Shown: positions 48,623 to 61,524 of the stretch, in pieces
Numbering within the stretch: the first letter of the stretch is position 1
Layout: each line of letters opens with the position of its first letter
Assembly (NCBI GenBank): GCA_029959085.1
Contig: JARWIR010000047.1
Location: 1,674,001 to 1,738,000 of the forward strand
Source of the DNA: Nemophila menziesii
Lineage: Eukaryota > Streptophyta > Magnoliopsida > Boraginales > Hydrophyllaceae
Length of the DNA: 64,000 bases
Reading direction: 5' to 3'
Notes under the pieces: generated by a model
What the model saw: only the letters and a program-made list of their open reading frames with translations
Databases searched by the model: none
Told to the model about the DNA's origin: nothing
Position numbers and translations under genes: made by a program

Positions 48623-51434
48623 AATATGATGGTCAACGATCTTATGTGGGATAGAAAATGCACTTTGTCTTCTTGAGATCGGAGGTTTGGACATATCCAT
48701 AGACAAGATTACAGAAACATAATACAAAAATAGCATCAAGGGAGGTAGTTGTGGGCATCGACTTTGAATAGCTTTTGAGTAACGGTAATATTGTTATTGT
48801 TTGGGACTATATATTAAGCGGCGGAGTTAGGGTTGGGTTACAATAAACTACGCAACCCAACCTATTAAAAAGTAGTCTAACTAAAAAGACACAGAGACAA
48901 ACATTTTTTAGACCAGCCCAAGTTTTAGATTAGTCCAATCCAAAGTCACACTGGCCAAACATTTTTTTAGCCCAACCTATGTTTTATAAGAGATATTATA
49001 GTTTTTGGGTGGAGCTATATCGTAAAAGGACGAAGTTTGGTTACAGCATAACAATTTAAAATTACCCCAACCTATTTAAAATTGAAAGCCACAAGGGCCA
49101 AATACTCTAAGAGCACAACATATTTTTTACAACATAATGTCCAAATTTTAAATTTAATTATTAGGGATCAACCCCAATAACCACACTAGTCATTAAGTTC
49201 CCATTTTCAAAAAAGAATAACTATATATGCATGTCTTATGGACGGATCAAAATGGTTTTATTTTTGGCTATGATCTTACGTAATTTTAGATATAAAATCT
49301 AAAAATTTGAAGGGATTTTGTGCGAGCGCTGGTAAAGATACACATTTATTAAAACAATATTTGCAAAAACACAAAACCAAGAAGAAAAAAAGGGTATGTG
49401 AGGATAGAAGGTTCCGAAAAGTAAGTGAAAAAATGAAAACAAATATAAACAAAAATACAATCCTTAACGAGAGACCTGTTATATCCTCCAAATATATTTA
49501 TGCTTGTTGTGATCAAAACAGATCTATAAATAAGTGATTTTTGATGAAGAACCGAGTAAGTAAACTAGATACCCAAAGCTGACAAAAATACAAACATGTA
49601 AGAGTGACTTCCCATGTGAAAATCGATGAATAGCTCCTTCCCATGAAGATTAAAACTTAATTCCAAAGTGGTTGTTTAGCAAACAAAATTCCTAGTGGCA
49701 AGAGATATATTTGCACCCAAAATGGACTTACAAGAATAACAGGGGACAGAGTAACAAAGACAGATGAATTTGGAGGATTGGCTTATAGTTGAAGATTAAG
49801 ATCATCTTTTCTCGTTCTCTGCGTATGTCGCATTTTCTACTTCATGAACATCATGCATGTCTAAGCTGAAAAAATAGAGCATCCTTCTTCTATGAGTCAT
49901 GTTTTATTTTTAGAATTTGTTTGTTTAGCTTTAACTTTTGACCAGATAAATATTGAACTGAATATTTAAGCTTTCTTTGTTTTTACCCGCGTGTTACATT
50001 TTTCGAACACAACTCAAATTGACCCAACTTGCTGAATGCAATATTTAATATTATTAATCAGAATAAGTAAAATGTTGTCCTAGTTAATATTTGAACTATA
50101 TTTTTATTCGCCCTCCTTCCAACTTTATTTATTCACCTTTTTTCATGAGGAATGATTAAGAATTTTTTTATTAGCATCTCTATTTGAAATATAACTCTTA
50201 CTCAATAAGTATAAGGTTATTTATTGCACTACTCCTTTTAACTAATTAAAAGGTGTCTTTATATTGTAAAATAAAACAAAAACTTATTGAACATCCTCTT
50301 TTAAAAAGCTGGAGAAAAAAAAGATGGACATGGGGAGTTATAATATAAAATATAAATAGAATTAAATAGTTTTAAAAATTTGAATTTTGAAATTTGGGAA
50401 CTTAATTTTGTATTTCTCACTAATAGTGAAAAATAAATATAGTTGCATATAAGATATTATCGCAATCCAATATTTATTTCATTATTGTACAAATGGTAAC
50501 TATATAAAGATATGTTTTATCATCCATTGAAAAAATATTAAACAGAGTAACGCTTAACTTAACTAGCTAAAATAGCAGGATTTTTATTTTAGCAAATCAT
50601 GAATTTTCAAACTAGTGAGACAAAAAATATTTCTAAGACTTGTTTTCAACCTTCCTAGTCCTCTTGCCTTATATCTCCTCATAATGGCATTTTAGATGAG
50701 TATGGAATTGTTGAATCATCCATCTATTATAGTTAAATGATAAAATTGAGTGATTCCAAAATTGAATTAAACTCTAATGAAACCGTTAGTGTTATAAATT
50801 CTCTAGAGTGTGAGTTTTTACCTCTTAAGCTATATAAGGAGACATGACATTTACTTATATAATCATGGGGTAAATATTTATTTCGGGATGTTTTACAAGT
50901 ATACATACCCCACAAATGACATTACGAATAAATGTGTAGTATTACAACACGCCTATGAGAAATCTGGAATTTCCTCCTACTTTGGGAAGTGTACTTATGA
51001 TTCCAACGAGGCCACCTTTTCATGGAGCTGCCTAGTCACCAAATATGAACTAATCAACTAGATATCCTGATTAATGAAAAATATTTACCCATAACTAATA
51101 TTAGATTGTTCCTTTAATAATTGAGATTTTTATTAAGCTTGGCCTAATTCTTTTCAAATAAACAAATAAGGGTGGAGAAGCTCTTATGATCAATATACAT
51201 AATTCCTAAATTGTAATATTTTCTTATACTTTAAATACATAATTGATTACATGATAAACTTACTCGATAAAGGGATCTTGTGTAACTATTTTTAATTTAT
51301 ATGAAGTTAGATTAAACTCAGTTTTTGTCAAGAATGCAAATGTCTAAAGAAATTAAAAAAGTAACTTTAAGTCCTATGTCCACAAAAATACCCTATTTAA
51401 GAGACCATGATTACTTTTTATATTACATCTTTTC

Positions 51435-54400
51435 TAGAAAATATAAGAATGTAAAATTTATATAAAGATAGTATTAAAAATGTTGAGAATTGTTTTTATA
51501 TTATAAATAGATAAATGATATTTTGCATTTCTTTTTAGGATTATAGTAAAATAAAGTTGAACATAGAAAGTATGTAAATTAATTGCATTGAATGCATATA
51601 TTAAAATTTCAATGAATTTCAACATAAAGATTAACATTAACTGATATCAGTAAGGGATTCATGGTATTATTTAAAATTATTTTATTAATATTTAGATAGT
51701 ATATTAACATAATTTATTGTAATATTTGACTTTTATCTAAAAAAGAAAAATCTAAAATGTATAAGAATATCTAATATTGCAAATTCAACAAGTGAATCAT
51801 ATCTTCCTTATCCACTTGGATGGCTTTTTCTCGCAAATTCCCCTTATTTTTCATCAAGAATTCATTGAGATTGTCTTCCCTTTGCACCTGATCTTCTATT
51901 TCCAATCACGTTTTCTTCAGATCCAAATGAATTGCTCCCTACCTTAATAAAAAATTCGACTGTGCCAGAGCTGGTTTCTTTCCTTTGGGGTGTACCCTTT
52001 TCTTGATCCGCAATGCTGTAAACAAACAAAAACTATATAATATTTATAAGGCTTGATTTTTTGTCAAAAAAACATATTTAGCATTAGCAAAATATTATTG
52101 TAAATTAATAAAAAAGAATATTATTGAAATCTTAATTGCAATGTTTCTATTAAACAAAAGGGTTGCTAATTGATATTTGTATCAGAATTATATTTGTTAG
52201 TTTTCAAAGAAACCAGTGAAACAATGGAAGAAAAGTTTTTGAGCTCTTAAGATGACCACATATATTTACCCAATAAAAACAATCAGTTATCCATAATTTT
52301 ATTTAATTAAAGTTATATTAAACAGGTTAAGAATGCAATAGAAGTATTCGAAATATATGGATGGGTCTTTCTTGAAAAATATATAATATTTATTAAAATT
52401 GCTTTTTTTAGTATATATGTAAGACGGAGAGAAGATTTCTTACACAAGTTTGTATCCATGAACGAGGAACCTGGGAAGAATTATAAGCACTATTGTAAGG
52501 ATTGTCCGATAGAGAAAGCTAAGGCTAAAGAGGGATCTAAGCCTGAAAAATGCAACGGTCACTTGTTGCGAGATTTTATCAAGGAATGCTGGTAAAAATG
52601 TGGCTGCAACGTTAAGCAATGTAAGAATAGAGTAGTCCAGCAAGACATTTCTCGCAAGTTGCAGGCTATACTCAGAAAAAACTATTTTTGAATTAAAAAA
52701 ATAAACCTTTTTTTCACGAGTAATTGAAATATGATGGTCAACGATCTTATGTGGGATAGAAAATGCACTTTGTCTTCTTGAGATCGGAGGTTTGGACATA
52801 TCCATAGACAAGATTATAGAAACATAATACAGAAATAGCGTCAAGGGAGGTAGTTGTGGGCGTCGACTTTGAATTGCTTTTGAGTAACAGAAGCGGTAAT
52901 ATTGTTATTATTTGGGACTATATATTAAGCGGCGGAGTTAGGGTTGGGTTACAATAAACTATGCAACCCAACCTATTAAAAAGTAGTCCAACTAAAAAGA
53001 CACAGAGACAAACATTTTTTAGACCAGCCCAAGTTTTGGATTAGTCCAATCCAAAGTCACACTGGCCAAACATTTTTTTAGCCCAACCTATGTTTTATAA
53101 GAGATATTATAGTTTTTGGGTGGAGCTATATCGTAAAAGGACAAAGTTTGGTTACAGCTTAACAATTTAAAATTACCCCAACCTATTTAAAATTAAAAGC
53201 CACAAGGGTCAAATACTCTAAGAGCACAACATATTTTTTACAACATAATGTCCAAATTTTAAATTAATTATTCGAGATCAACCCCAATAACCACACTAGT
53301 CATTAAGTTCCCATTTTCAAAAAATAATAATTATATATGCATGTCTTATGGACGGATCAAAATGGTTTTATTTTTGGCTATGATCTTACGTAATTTTAAA
53401 TATAAAATCTAAAATTTTGAAGGGATTTTGTGCGAGTGCTGGTAAAGATACACATTTATTAAAACAATATTTGCAAAAACACAAAACCAAGAAGAAAAAA
53501 AGGGTATGTGAGGATAGAAGGTTTCGAAAAGTAAGTGAAAAAATGAAAACAAATATAAACAAAAATACAATCCTTAACGAGAGACCAGTTATATCCTCCA
53601 AATATATTTATGCTTGTAGTGATCAAAACAGATCTATAAATAAGTGATTTTTGATGAAGAACCGAGTAAGTAAACTAGATACCCAAAGTTGACAAAAATA
53701 CAAACAAGTAAGAGTGACTTCCCATGTGAAAATCGATGAATAGCTCCTTCCCATGAAAATTAAAACTTAATTCCAAAGTGGCTGTTTAGCAAACGAAATT
53801 CCTAGTGGCAAGAGATATATTTGCACCCAAAATGGACTTACAAGAATAACAGGGGACAGAGAAACAAAGACAGATGAATTTGGAGGATTGGCTTATAGTT
53901 GAAGATTAAGATCATCTTTTCTCGTTCTCTGCGTATGTCGCATTTTCTACTTCATGAACATCATGCATGTCTAAGCTGAAAAAATAGAGCATCCTTCTTC
54001 TATGAGTCATGTTTTATTTATTAGAATTTGTTTGTTTAGCTTTAACTTTTGACCAGATAAATATTGAACTGAATATTTAAGCTTTCTTTGTTTTTACTCG
54101 CGTGTTACATTTTTCGAACACAACTCAAATTGACCCAACTTGCTGAATGCAATATTTAATATTATTAAGCAGAATAAGTAAAATGTTGTCCTAGTTAATA
54201 TTTGAACTATATTTTTATACGCCCTCCTTCCAACTTTATTTATTCACCTTTTTTCGTGAGGAATGATTAAGAATTTTTTTATTAGCATCTCTATTTGAAA
54301 TATCACTCTTACTCAATAAGTATAAGGTTATATATTGCACTACTCCTTTTAACTAATTAAAAGGTGTCTTTATATTGTAAAATAAAACAAAAACTTATTG

Positions 54401-55544
54401 AACATCCTCTTTTAAAAAGCTGGAGAAAAAAAAGATGGACATGGGGAGTTATAAAATATAATATAAATAGAATTAAATAGTTTTAAAAATTTGAATTTTT
54501 AAATTTGGGAACTTAATTTTATATTTCTCAGTAATAGTGGATAATAAATATAGTTGCATATAAGATATTATCGCAATCCAATATGTATTTCATTATTGTA
54601 CAAATGGTAAATATATAAATATATGTTTTATCATCCATTGAACAAATATTAAACAGAGTAACGCTTAACTTAACTAGCTAAAATAACAGGATTTTTATTT
54701 TACCAAATCATGAATTTTCAAACTAGTGAGACAAAAAAAATTTCTAAGACTTGTTTTCAACCTTCGTAATCCTCTTGCCTAATATCTCCTCATAATGTCA
54801 TTTTAGATGAGTATGGAATTGTTGAATCATCCATCTATTATAGTTAAATGATAAAGTTGAGTGATTCCAAAATTAAATTAATCTCTAATGAAACCGTTAG
54901 TGTTATAAATTCTCTAGAGTGTGAGTTTTTACCTCTTAAGCTATATAAGGAGACATGACATTTACTTATATAATCATGGGGTAAATATTTATTTCGGGAT
55001 GTTTAACAAGTATAAATACCACACAAATGACATTACGAATAAATGTGTAGTATTACAACACGCCTATGAGAAATCTGGGATTTCCTCCTACTTTGGGAAG
55101 TGTACTCATGATTCCAACGAGGCCACCTTTTCATGGAGCTGCCTAGTCACCAAATATGAACTAATCAACTAGATATCCTGTTTAATGAAAAATATTTACC
55201 CATACTAATATTAGATTGTTCCTTTAATAATTGAGATTTTTATTAAGCTTGGCCTAATTCTTTTCGAATAAACAAATAAGGGTGGAGAAGCTCTTATGAT
55301 CAATATACATAATTCCTAAATTGTAATATTTACTTATACTTTAAATACATAATTGATTACATGATAAATTTACTCGATCAAGGGATCTTGTGTAAATATT
55401 TTTAATTTATATGAAGTTAGATTAAACTCAGTTTCTGTCAAGAATGCAAATGTCTAAAGAAATTAAAAAAGTAAATTTAAGTCCTATGTCCACAAAAATA
55501 CACTATTTAATAGACCATGATTACTTTTTATATTACATCTTTAT
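51435..55544 (+). repeat. Monomer unit 14 (chimera of HOR type B and the MITE-free type)
   Basis: To at least 52017 it follows unit 12 (AGGATTATAG, CAAGAATTCATTG, GCAATGCTGTAAAC). By 52312 it has switched to the MITE-free type (ATTAAAGTTAT, no stump, GAAGAATTATAAGC). The SUVR fragment carries a premature stop. Confidence 0.94.
52419..52691 (+). pseudogene. SUVR pre-SET fragment, unit 14 (premature stop, no stump)
   Basis: TGGTAAAAATG at 52590 turns the leucine codon after ECW into TAA (52593-52595), cutting the frame before the KCGC motif. There is no MITE stump; the sequence continues ACTATTTTTGAATT as in units 1-5. The 134-codon minus-strand frame over this segment is an antisense shadow. 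Confidence 0.78.
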
Positions 55545-58500
55545 TAGAAAATATAAGAATGTAAAATTTATATAAAGATAGTATTAAAAACGTTGAGAAT
55601 TGTTTTTATATTATAGATAGCTAAATGATATTTTGCATTTCTTTTTAGGAAGATAGTAAAATAAAGTTGAACATAGAGAGTATTGAAAGTAATTGCATTG
55701 ACTGCATATATTAACATTTCAATTAATTTCAACATAAAGATTAACATTAACTGATATCAGTAAGGGATTCATGGTATTTTTATTAATATTTAGATAGTAT
55801 ATTAACATAATTTATTGTAATATTTGACTTTTATCTAAAAAAGAAAAATCTAAAATGTATAAGAATATCTAATATTTCAAATTCAACAATTGAATCATAT
55901 CTTCCTTCTCCACTTGGATGGCTTTTTCTCACAAATTCACCTTATTTTTCATCAAGCATTCATTGAGATTGTCTTCCCTTTGCACCTGATCTTCTATTTC
56001 CAATCACGTTTTCTTCAGATCCAAATGAATTGCTCCCTACCTTAATCAAAAATTCGACTGTTCCAGAGCTGGTTTCTTTCCTTTGGGGTGTACCCTTTTC
56101 TTGATCCGCAATTCTGAAAAATAAACAAAAACTATAAAATATTTATAAGGCTTGATTTTTTGTCAAAAAAATATATTTAGCATTAGCAAAATATTATTGT
56201 AAATTAATAAAAAAGAATATTATTGAAATCTTAATTGAAATGTTTCTATTAAACTAAAGGGTTGCTAATTGATATTTGTATCAGAATTATATTTGTTAGT
56301 TTTCAAAGAAACAAGTGAAACAATGGAAGAAAAGTTTTTGAACTCTTAAGATGACCACATATATTTACCCAATAAAAACAATCAGTTATCCGTAATTTTA
56401 TTTAATTAAAGATATATTAAACAGGTTAAGAATGCAATAGAAGTATTAGAAATATATGGATGGGTCATTCTTGAAAAATATATAAAATTTATTAAAATTT
56501 ATTTTTTTTAGTATAAATGTAAGACGGAGAGAAGATTTCTTACAGAAGTTTATATCCATGAACGAGGAACCTGGGAAGAATTATAAGCACTATTGTAAGG
56601 ATTGTCCGATAGAGAAAGCTAAGGCTAAAGAGGGATCTAAGCCTGAAAAATCAACGGTCACTTGTTGCTAGATTTTATCAAGGAATGCTGGTTAAAATGT
56701 GGCTGCAACGTTAAGCAATGTAAGAATAGAGTTGTCCAGCAAGACATTTCTCGCAAGTTGCAGGTTATACTCACAAAAAACTATTTTTGAGTTAAAAAAA
56801 CAAACCTTTTTTTCACGGAGTAATTGAAATATGATGGTCAACGATCTTATGTGGGATAGAAAATGCACTTTGTCTTCTTGAGATCGGAGGTTTGGACATA
56901 TCCATAGACAAGATTATAGAAACATAATACAGAAATAGCGTCAAGGGAGGTAGTTGTGGGCGTCGACTTTGAATATCTTTTGAGTAACAGAAGCGGTAAT
57001 ATTGTTATTGTTTGGGACTATATATTAAGTGGCTGAGTTAGGGTTGGGTTACAATAAACTATGCAACCCAACCTATTAAAAAGTAGTCCAACTAAAAACA
57101 CACAGAGACAAACATTTTTTAGACCAACCCAAGTTTTGGATTAGTCCAATCCAAAGTCACACTGGCCAAACATTTTTTTAGCCCAACCTATGTTTTATAA
57201 GAGATATTATAGTTTTTGGGTGGAGCTATATTGTAAAAGGACGAAGTTGGGTTACAGCGTAACAATTTAAAATTACCCCAACCTATTTAAAATTAAAAGC
57301 CACAAGGGCCAAATACTCTAAGAGCACAACATATTTTTTACAACATAATGTCCAAATTTTAAATTAATTATTCGGGATCAACCCCAATAACCACACTAGT
57401 CATTAAGTTCCCATTTTCAAAAACTAATAATTATATATGCATGTCTTATGGACGGATCAAAATGGTTTTATTTTTGGCTATGATCTTACGTAATTTTAAA
57501 TATAAAATCTAAAATTTTGAAGGGATTTTGTGCGAGCGCTGGTAAAGATACACATTTATTTAAACAATATTTGCAAAAACACAAAACCAAGAAGAAAAAA
57601 AGGGTATGTGAGGATAGAAGGTTTCGAAAAGTAAGTGAAAAAATGAAAACAAATATAAACAAAAATACAATCTTAACGAGAGACCAGTTATATCCTCCAA
57701 ATATATTTATGCTTGTTGTGATCAAAACAGATCTATAAATAAGTGATTTTTGATGAAGAACCGAGTAAGTAAACTAGGTACCCAAAGCTGACAAAAATAC
57801 AAACAAGTAAGAGTGACTTCCCATGTGAAAATCGATGAATAGCTCCTTCCCATGAAAATTAAAACTTAATTTCAAAGTGGCTGTTTAGCAACCGAAATTT
57901 CTAGTGGCAAGAGATATATTTGCTCCCAAAATGGACTTACAAGAATAACAGGGGACAGAGTAACAAAGACAGATGAATTTGGAGGATTGGCTTATAGTTG
58001 AAGGTTAAGATCATTTTTTCTCGTTCTCTGCGTATGTCGCATTTTCTACTTCATGAACATCATGCACGTCTAACCTGAAAAAATAGAGCATCCTTCTTCT
58101 ATGAGTCATGTTTTATTTATTAGAATTTTTGTTTAGCTTTAACTTTTCACCAGATAAATATTGAACTGAATATTTAAGCTTTCTTTGTTTTTACTCGCGT
58201 GTTACATTTTTCGAACACAACTCAAATTGACCCAACTTGCTGAATGCAATATTTAATATTATTAAGCAGAATAAGTAAAATGTTGTCCTAGTTAATATTT
58301 GAACTATATTTTTATACGCCCTCCTTCCAACTTTATTTATTCACCTTTTTTCGTGAGGAATGATTAAGAAATTTTTTATTAGCATCTCTATTTGAAATAT
58401 CACTCTTACTCAATAAGTATAAGGTTATATATTGCACTACTCCTTTTAACTAATTAAAAGGTGTCTTTATATTGTAAAATAAAACAAAAACTTATTGAAC

Positions 58501-59642
58501 ATCCTCTTTTAAAAAGCTGGAGAAAAAAAAGATGGACATGGGGAGTTATAAAATATAATATAAATAGAATTAAATAGTTTTAAAAATTTGAATTTTGAAA
58601 TTTGGGAACTTAATTTTATATTTCTCAATAATAGTGGAAAATAAATATAGTTGCATATAAGATATTATAGCAATCGAATATGTATTTCATTATTGTACAA
58701 ATGGAAAATATATAAATATATGTTTTATCATCCATTGAACAAATATTAAACAGAGTAACGCTTAACTTAACTAGCTAAAATAACAGGATTTTTATTTTAC
58801 CAAATCATGAATTTTCAAACTAGTGAGACAAAAAATATTTCTAAGTCTTGTTTTCAACCTTCGTAGTCCTCTTGCCTAATATCTCCTCATAATGTAATTT
58901 TAGATGAGTATGGAATTGTTGAATCATCCATCTATTATAGTTAAATGATAAAGTTGAGTGATTCCAAAATTAAATTAATCTCTAATGAAACCGTTAGTGT
59001 TATAAATTCTCTAGAGTGTGAGTTTTTACCTCTTAAGCTATATAAGGAGACATGACATTTACTTATATAATCATGGGGTAAATATTTATTTCGGGATGTT
59101 TAACAAGTATAAATACCACACAAATGACATTACGAATAAATGTGTAGTATTACAACACGCCTATGAGAAATCTGGGATTTCCTCCTACTTTGGGAAGTGT
59201 ACTTATGATTCCAACGAGGCCACCTTTTCATGGAGCTGCCTAGTCACCAAATATGAACTAATCAACTAGATATCCTGTTTAATGAAAAATATTTACCCAT
59301 AACTAATATTAGATTGTTCCTTTAATAATTGAGATTTTTATTAAGCTTGGCCTAATTCTTTTCGAATAAACAAATAAGGGTGGAGAAGCTCTTATGATCA
59401 ATATACATAATTCCTAAATTGTAATATTTACTTATACTTTAAATACATAATTGATTACATGATAAATTTACTCGATCAAGGGATCTTGTGTAAATATTTT
59501 TAATTTATATGAAGTTAGATTAAACTCAGTTTCTGTCAAGAATGCAAATGTCTAAAGAAATTAAAAAAGTAAATTTAAGTCATATGTCCACAAAAATACA
59601 CTATTTAATAGACCATGATTACTTTTTATATTACATCTTTAT
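55545..59642 (+). repeat. Monomer unit 15
   Basis: Forms a close group with unit 16 and the end of unit 14 (AAGCAGAATAAG, GTTTAACAAG, CTCGATCAAGG); AAAAACGTTGAG and TTCTGAAAAA are shared with unit 16. A private ~13-bp loss lies near 55776 (GGTATTTTTATTAAT). The SUVR fragment is frameshifted. Confidence 0.95.
56519..56790 (+). pseudogene. SUVR pre-SET fragment, unit 15 (frameshift and stop)
   Basis: One base is missing in GAAAAATCAACGG (near 56651), destroying the CNGH cysteine and the frame. A separate base change gives TTGCTAGATTTT where other units have TTGCGAGATTTT. The rest is typical, without a stump. Confidence 0.78.
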
Positions 59643-60628
59643 TAGAAAATATAAGAATGTAAAATTTATATAAAGATAGTATTAAAAACGTTGAGAATTG
59701 TTTTTATATTATAGATAGCTAAATGATATTTTGCATTTCTTTTTAGGAAGATAGTAAAATAAAGTTGAACATAGAGAGTATTTAAAGTAATTGCATTGAC
59801 TGCATATATTAACATTTCAATTAATTTCAACATAAAGATTAACATTAACTGATATCAGTAAGGGATTCATGGTATTATTTAAAATTATTTTATTAATATT
59901 TAGATAGTATATTAACATAATTTATTGTAATATTTGACTTTTATCTAAAAAAGAAAAATCTAAAATGTATAAGAATATCTAATATTTCAAATTCAACAAT
60001 TGAATCATATCTTCCTTCTCCACTTGGATGGCTTTTTCTCACAAATTCACCTTATTTTTCATCAAGCATTCATTGAGATTGTCTTCCCTTTGCACCTGAT
60101 CTTCTATTTCCAATCACGTTTTCTTCAGATCCAAATGAATTGCTCCCTACCTTAATCAAAAATTCGACTGTTCCAGAGCTGGTTTCTTTCCTTTGGGGTG
60201 TACCCTTTTCTTGATCCGCAATTCTGAAAAACAAACAAAAACTATAAAATATTTATAAGGCTTGATTTTTTGTCAAAAAAATATATTTAGCATTAGCAAA
60301 ATATTATTGTAAATTAATAAAAAAGAATATTATTGAAATCTTAATTGAAATGTTTCTATTAAACTAAAGGGTTGCTAATTGATATTTGTATCAGAATTAT
60401 ATTTGTTAGTTTTCAAAGAAACAAGTGAAACAATGGAAGAAAAGTTTTTGAACTCTTAAGATGACCACATATATTTACCCAATAAAAACAATCAGTTATC
60501 CGTAATTTTATTTAATTAAAGTTATATTAAACAGGTTAAGAATGCAATAGAAGTATTAGAAATATATGGATGGGTCATTCTTGAAAAATATAAAAAATTT
60601 ATTAAAATTGATTTTTTTTAGTATAAAT

Positions 60629-60901
60629 GTAAGAAGGAGAGAAGATTTCTTACACAAGTTTATATCCATGAACGAGGAACCTGGGAAGAATTATAAGCAC
60701 TATTGTAAGGATTGTCCGATAGAGAAAGCTAAGGCTAAAGAGGGATCTAAGCCTGAAAAATTCAACGGTCACTTGTTGCGAGATTTTATCAAGGAATGCT
60801 GGTTAAAATGTGGCTGCAACGTTAAGCAATGTAAGAATAGAGTTGTCCAGCAAGACATTTCTCGCAAGTTGCAGGTTATACTCACAAAAAACTATTTTTG
60901 A
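60629..60901 (+). pseudogene. SUVR pre-SET fragment, unit 16 (open, Cys lost)
   Basis: Open, reading VRRREDFLHKFISMNEEPGKNYKHYC and on to KNYF-stop. The third core cysteine is phenylalanine (EKFNGH), as in unit 12. The frame remains open back to an ATG at 60566, through spacer not resembling the family. Confidence 0.8.
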
Positions 60902-61340
60902 GTTAAAAAAACAAACCTTTTTTTCACGGAGTAATTGAAATATGATGGTCAACGATCTTATGTGGGATAGAAAATGCACTTTGTCTTCTTGAGATCGGAG
61001 GTTTGGACATATCCATAGACAAGATTATAGAAACATAATATAGAAATAGCGTCAAGGGAGGTAGTTGTGGGCGTCGACTTTGAATATCTTTTGAGTAACA
61101 GAAGCGGTAATATTGTTATTGTTTGGGACTATATATTAAGTGGCTGAGTTAGGGTTGGGTTACAATAAACTATGCAACCCAACCTATTAAAAAGTAGTCC
61201 AACTAAAAAGACACAGAGACAAACATTTTTTAGACCAGCCCAAGTTTTGGATTAGTCCAATCCAAAGTCACACTGGCCAAACATTTTTTTAGCCCAACCT
61301 ATGTTTTATAAGAGATATTATAGTTTTTGGGTGGAGCTAT

Positions 61341-61524
61341 AATTTGGGTAATACTTCCATCCAATATTGGATGGTCCAATATTCATATCACAGCTATGGA
61401 TTATTTTAACAAAACACATGTCACTAGATTAATATGTTAGTTGCTTTTGCAATTTTAAAACATGGGGTATGTGTATTAATACTATTGGTGTAGGATCATC
61501 CAATATTGGATGGAAGAATTTTCC
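61341..61524. mobile_element. Second MITE-like element of the same family, unit 16
   Basis: This insertion splits GAGCTATATTGTAAAAGG of the neighbouring units. Its core, 61346-61524 (179 bp), is alike throughout to the unit 7 element: it shares AACAAAACACATGTCA, ATGGGGTATGTGTATTAAT, GGATCATC and the final GGATGGAAGAATTTTCC. The 18-bp palindrome CCATCCAATATTGGATGG is intact at 61357-61374, and 17 bases of it recur at the other end (61497-61513). No 9-bp duplication is visible. Only TA is repeated across the ends, and five extra bases (AATTT, 61341-61345) precede the GGG, so the left flank may have been rearranged. Confidence 0.82.

Larger units (their letters stand above)
47318..51434 (+). repeat. 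Monomer unit 13 (HOR type A, second copy)
   Basis: Near copy of unit 11, displaced by 8234-8235 bp. MITE stump present. A private change near 49290 (TTTTAGATATAAAATC) distinguishes it. Confidence 0.95.
46685..52289 (+). repeat. Higher-order repeat segment, second copy
   Basis: Second copy of the segment at about 38450-44055. It ends inside unit 14, where the sequence changes to the MITE-free type. Confidence 0.85.

Noticed and set aside
52440..52844. 134-codon minus-strand ORF, the longest in the window
   Set aside because: It runs antisense through the SUVR fragment and adjacent spacer and is open only because this copy and its neighbours lack certain stops. Corresponding frames in other units are shorter or broken (for example 1158-1487 and 9216-9467).
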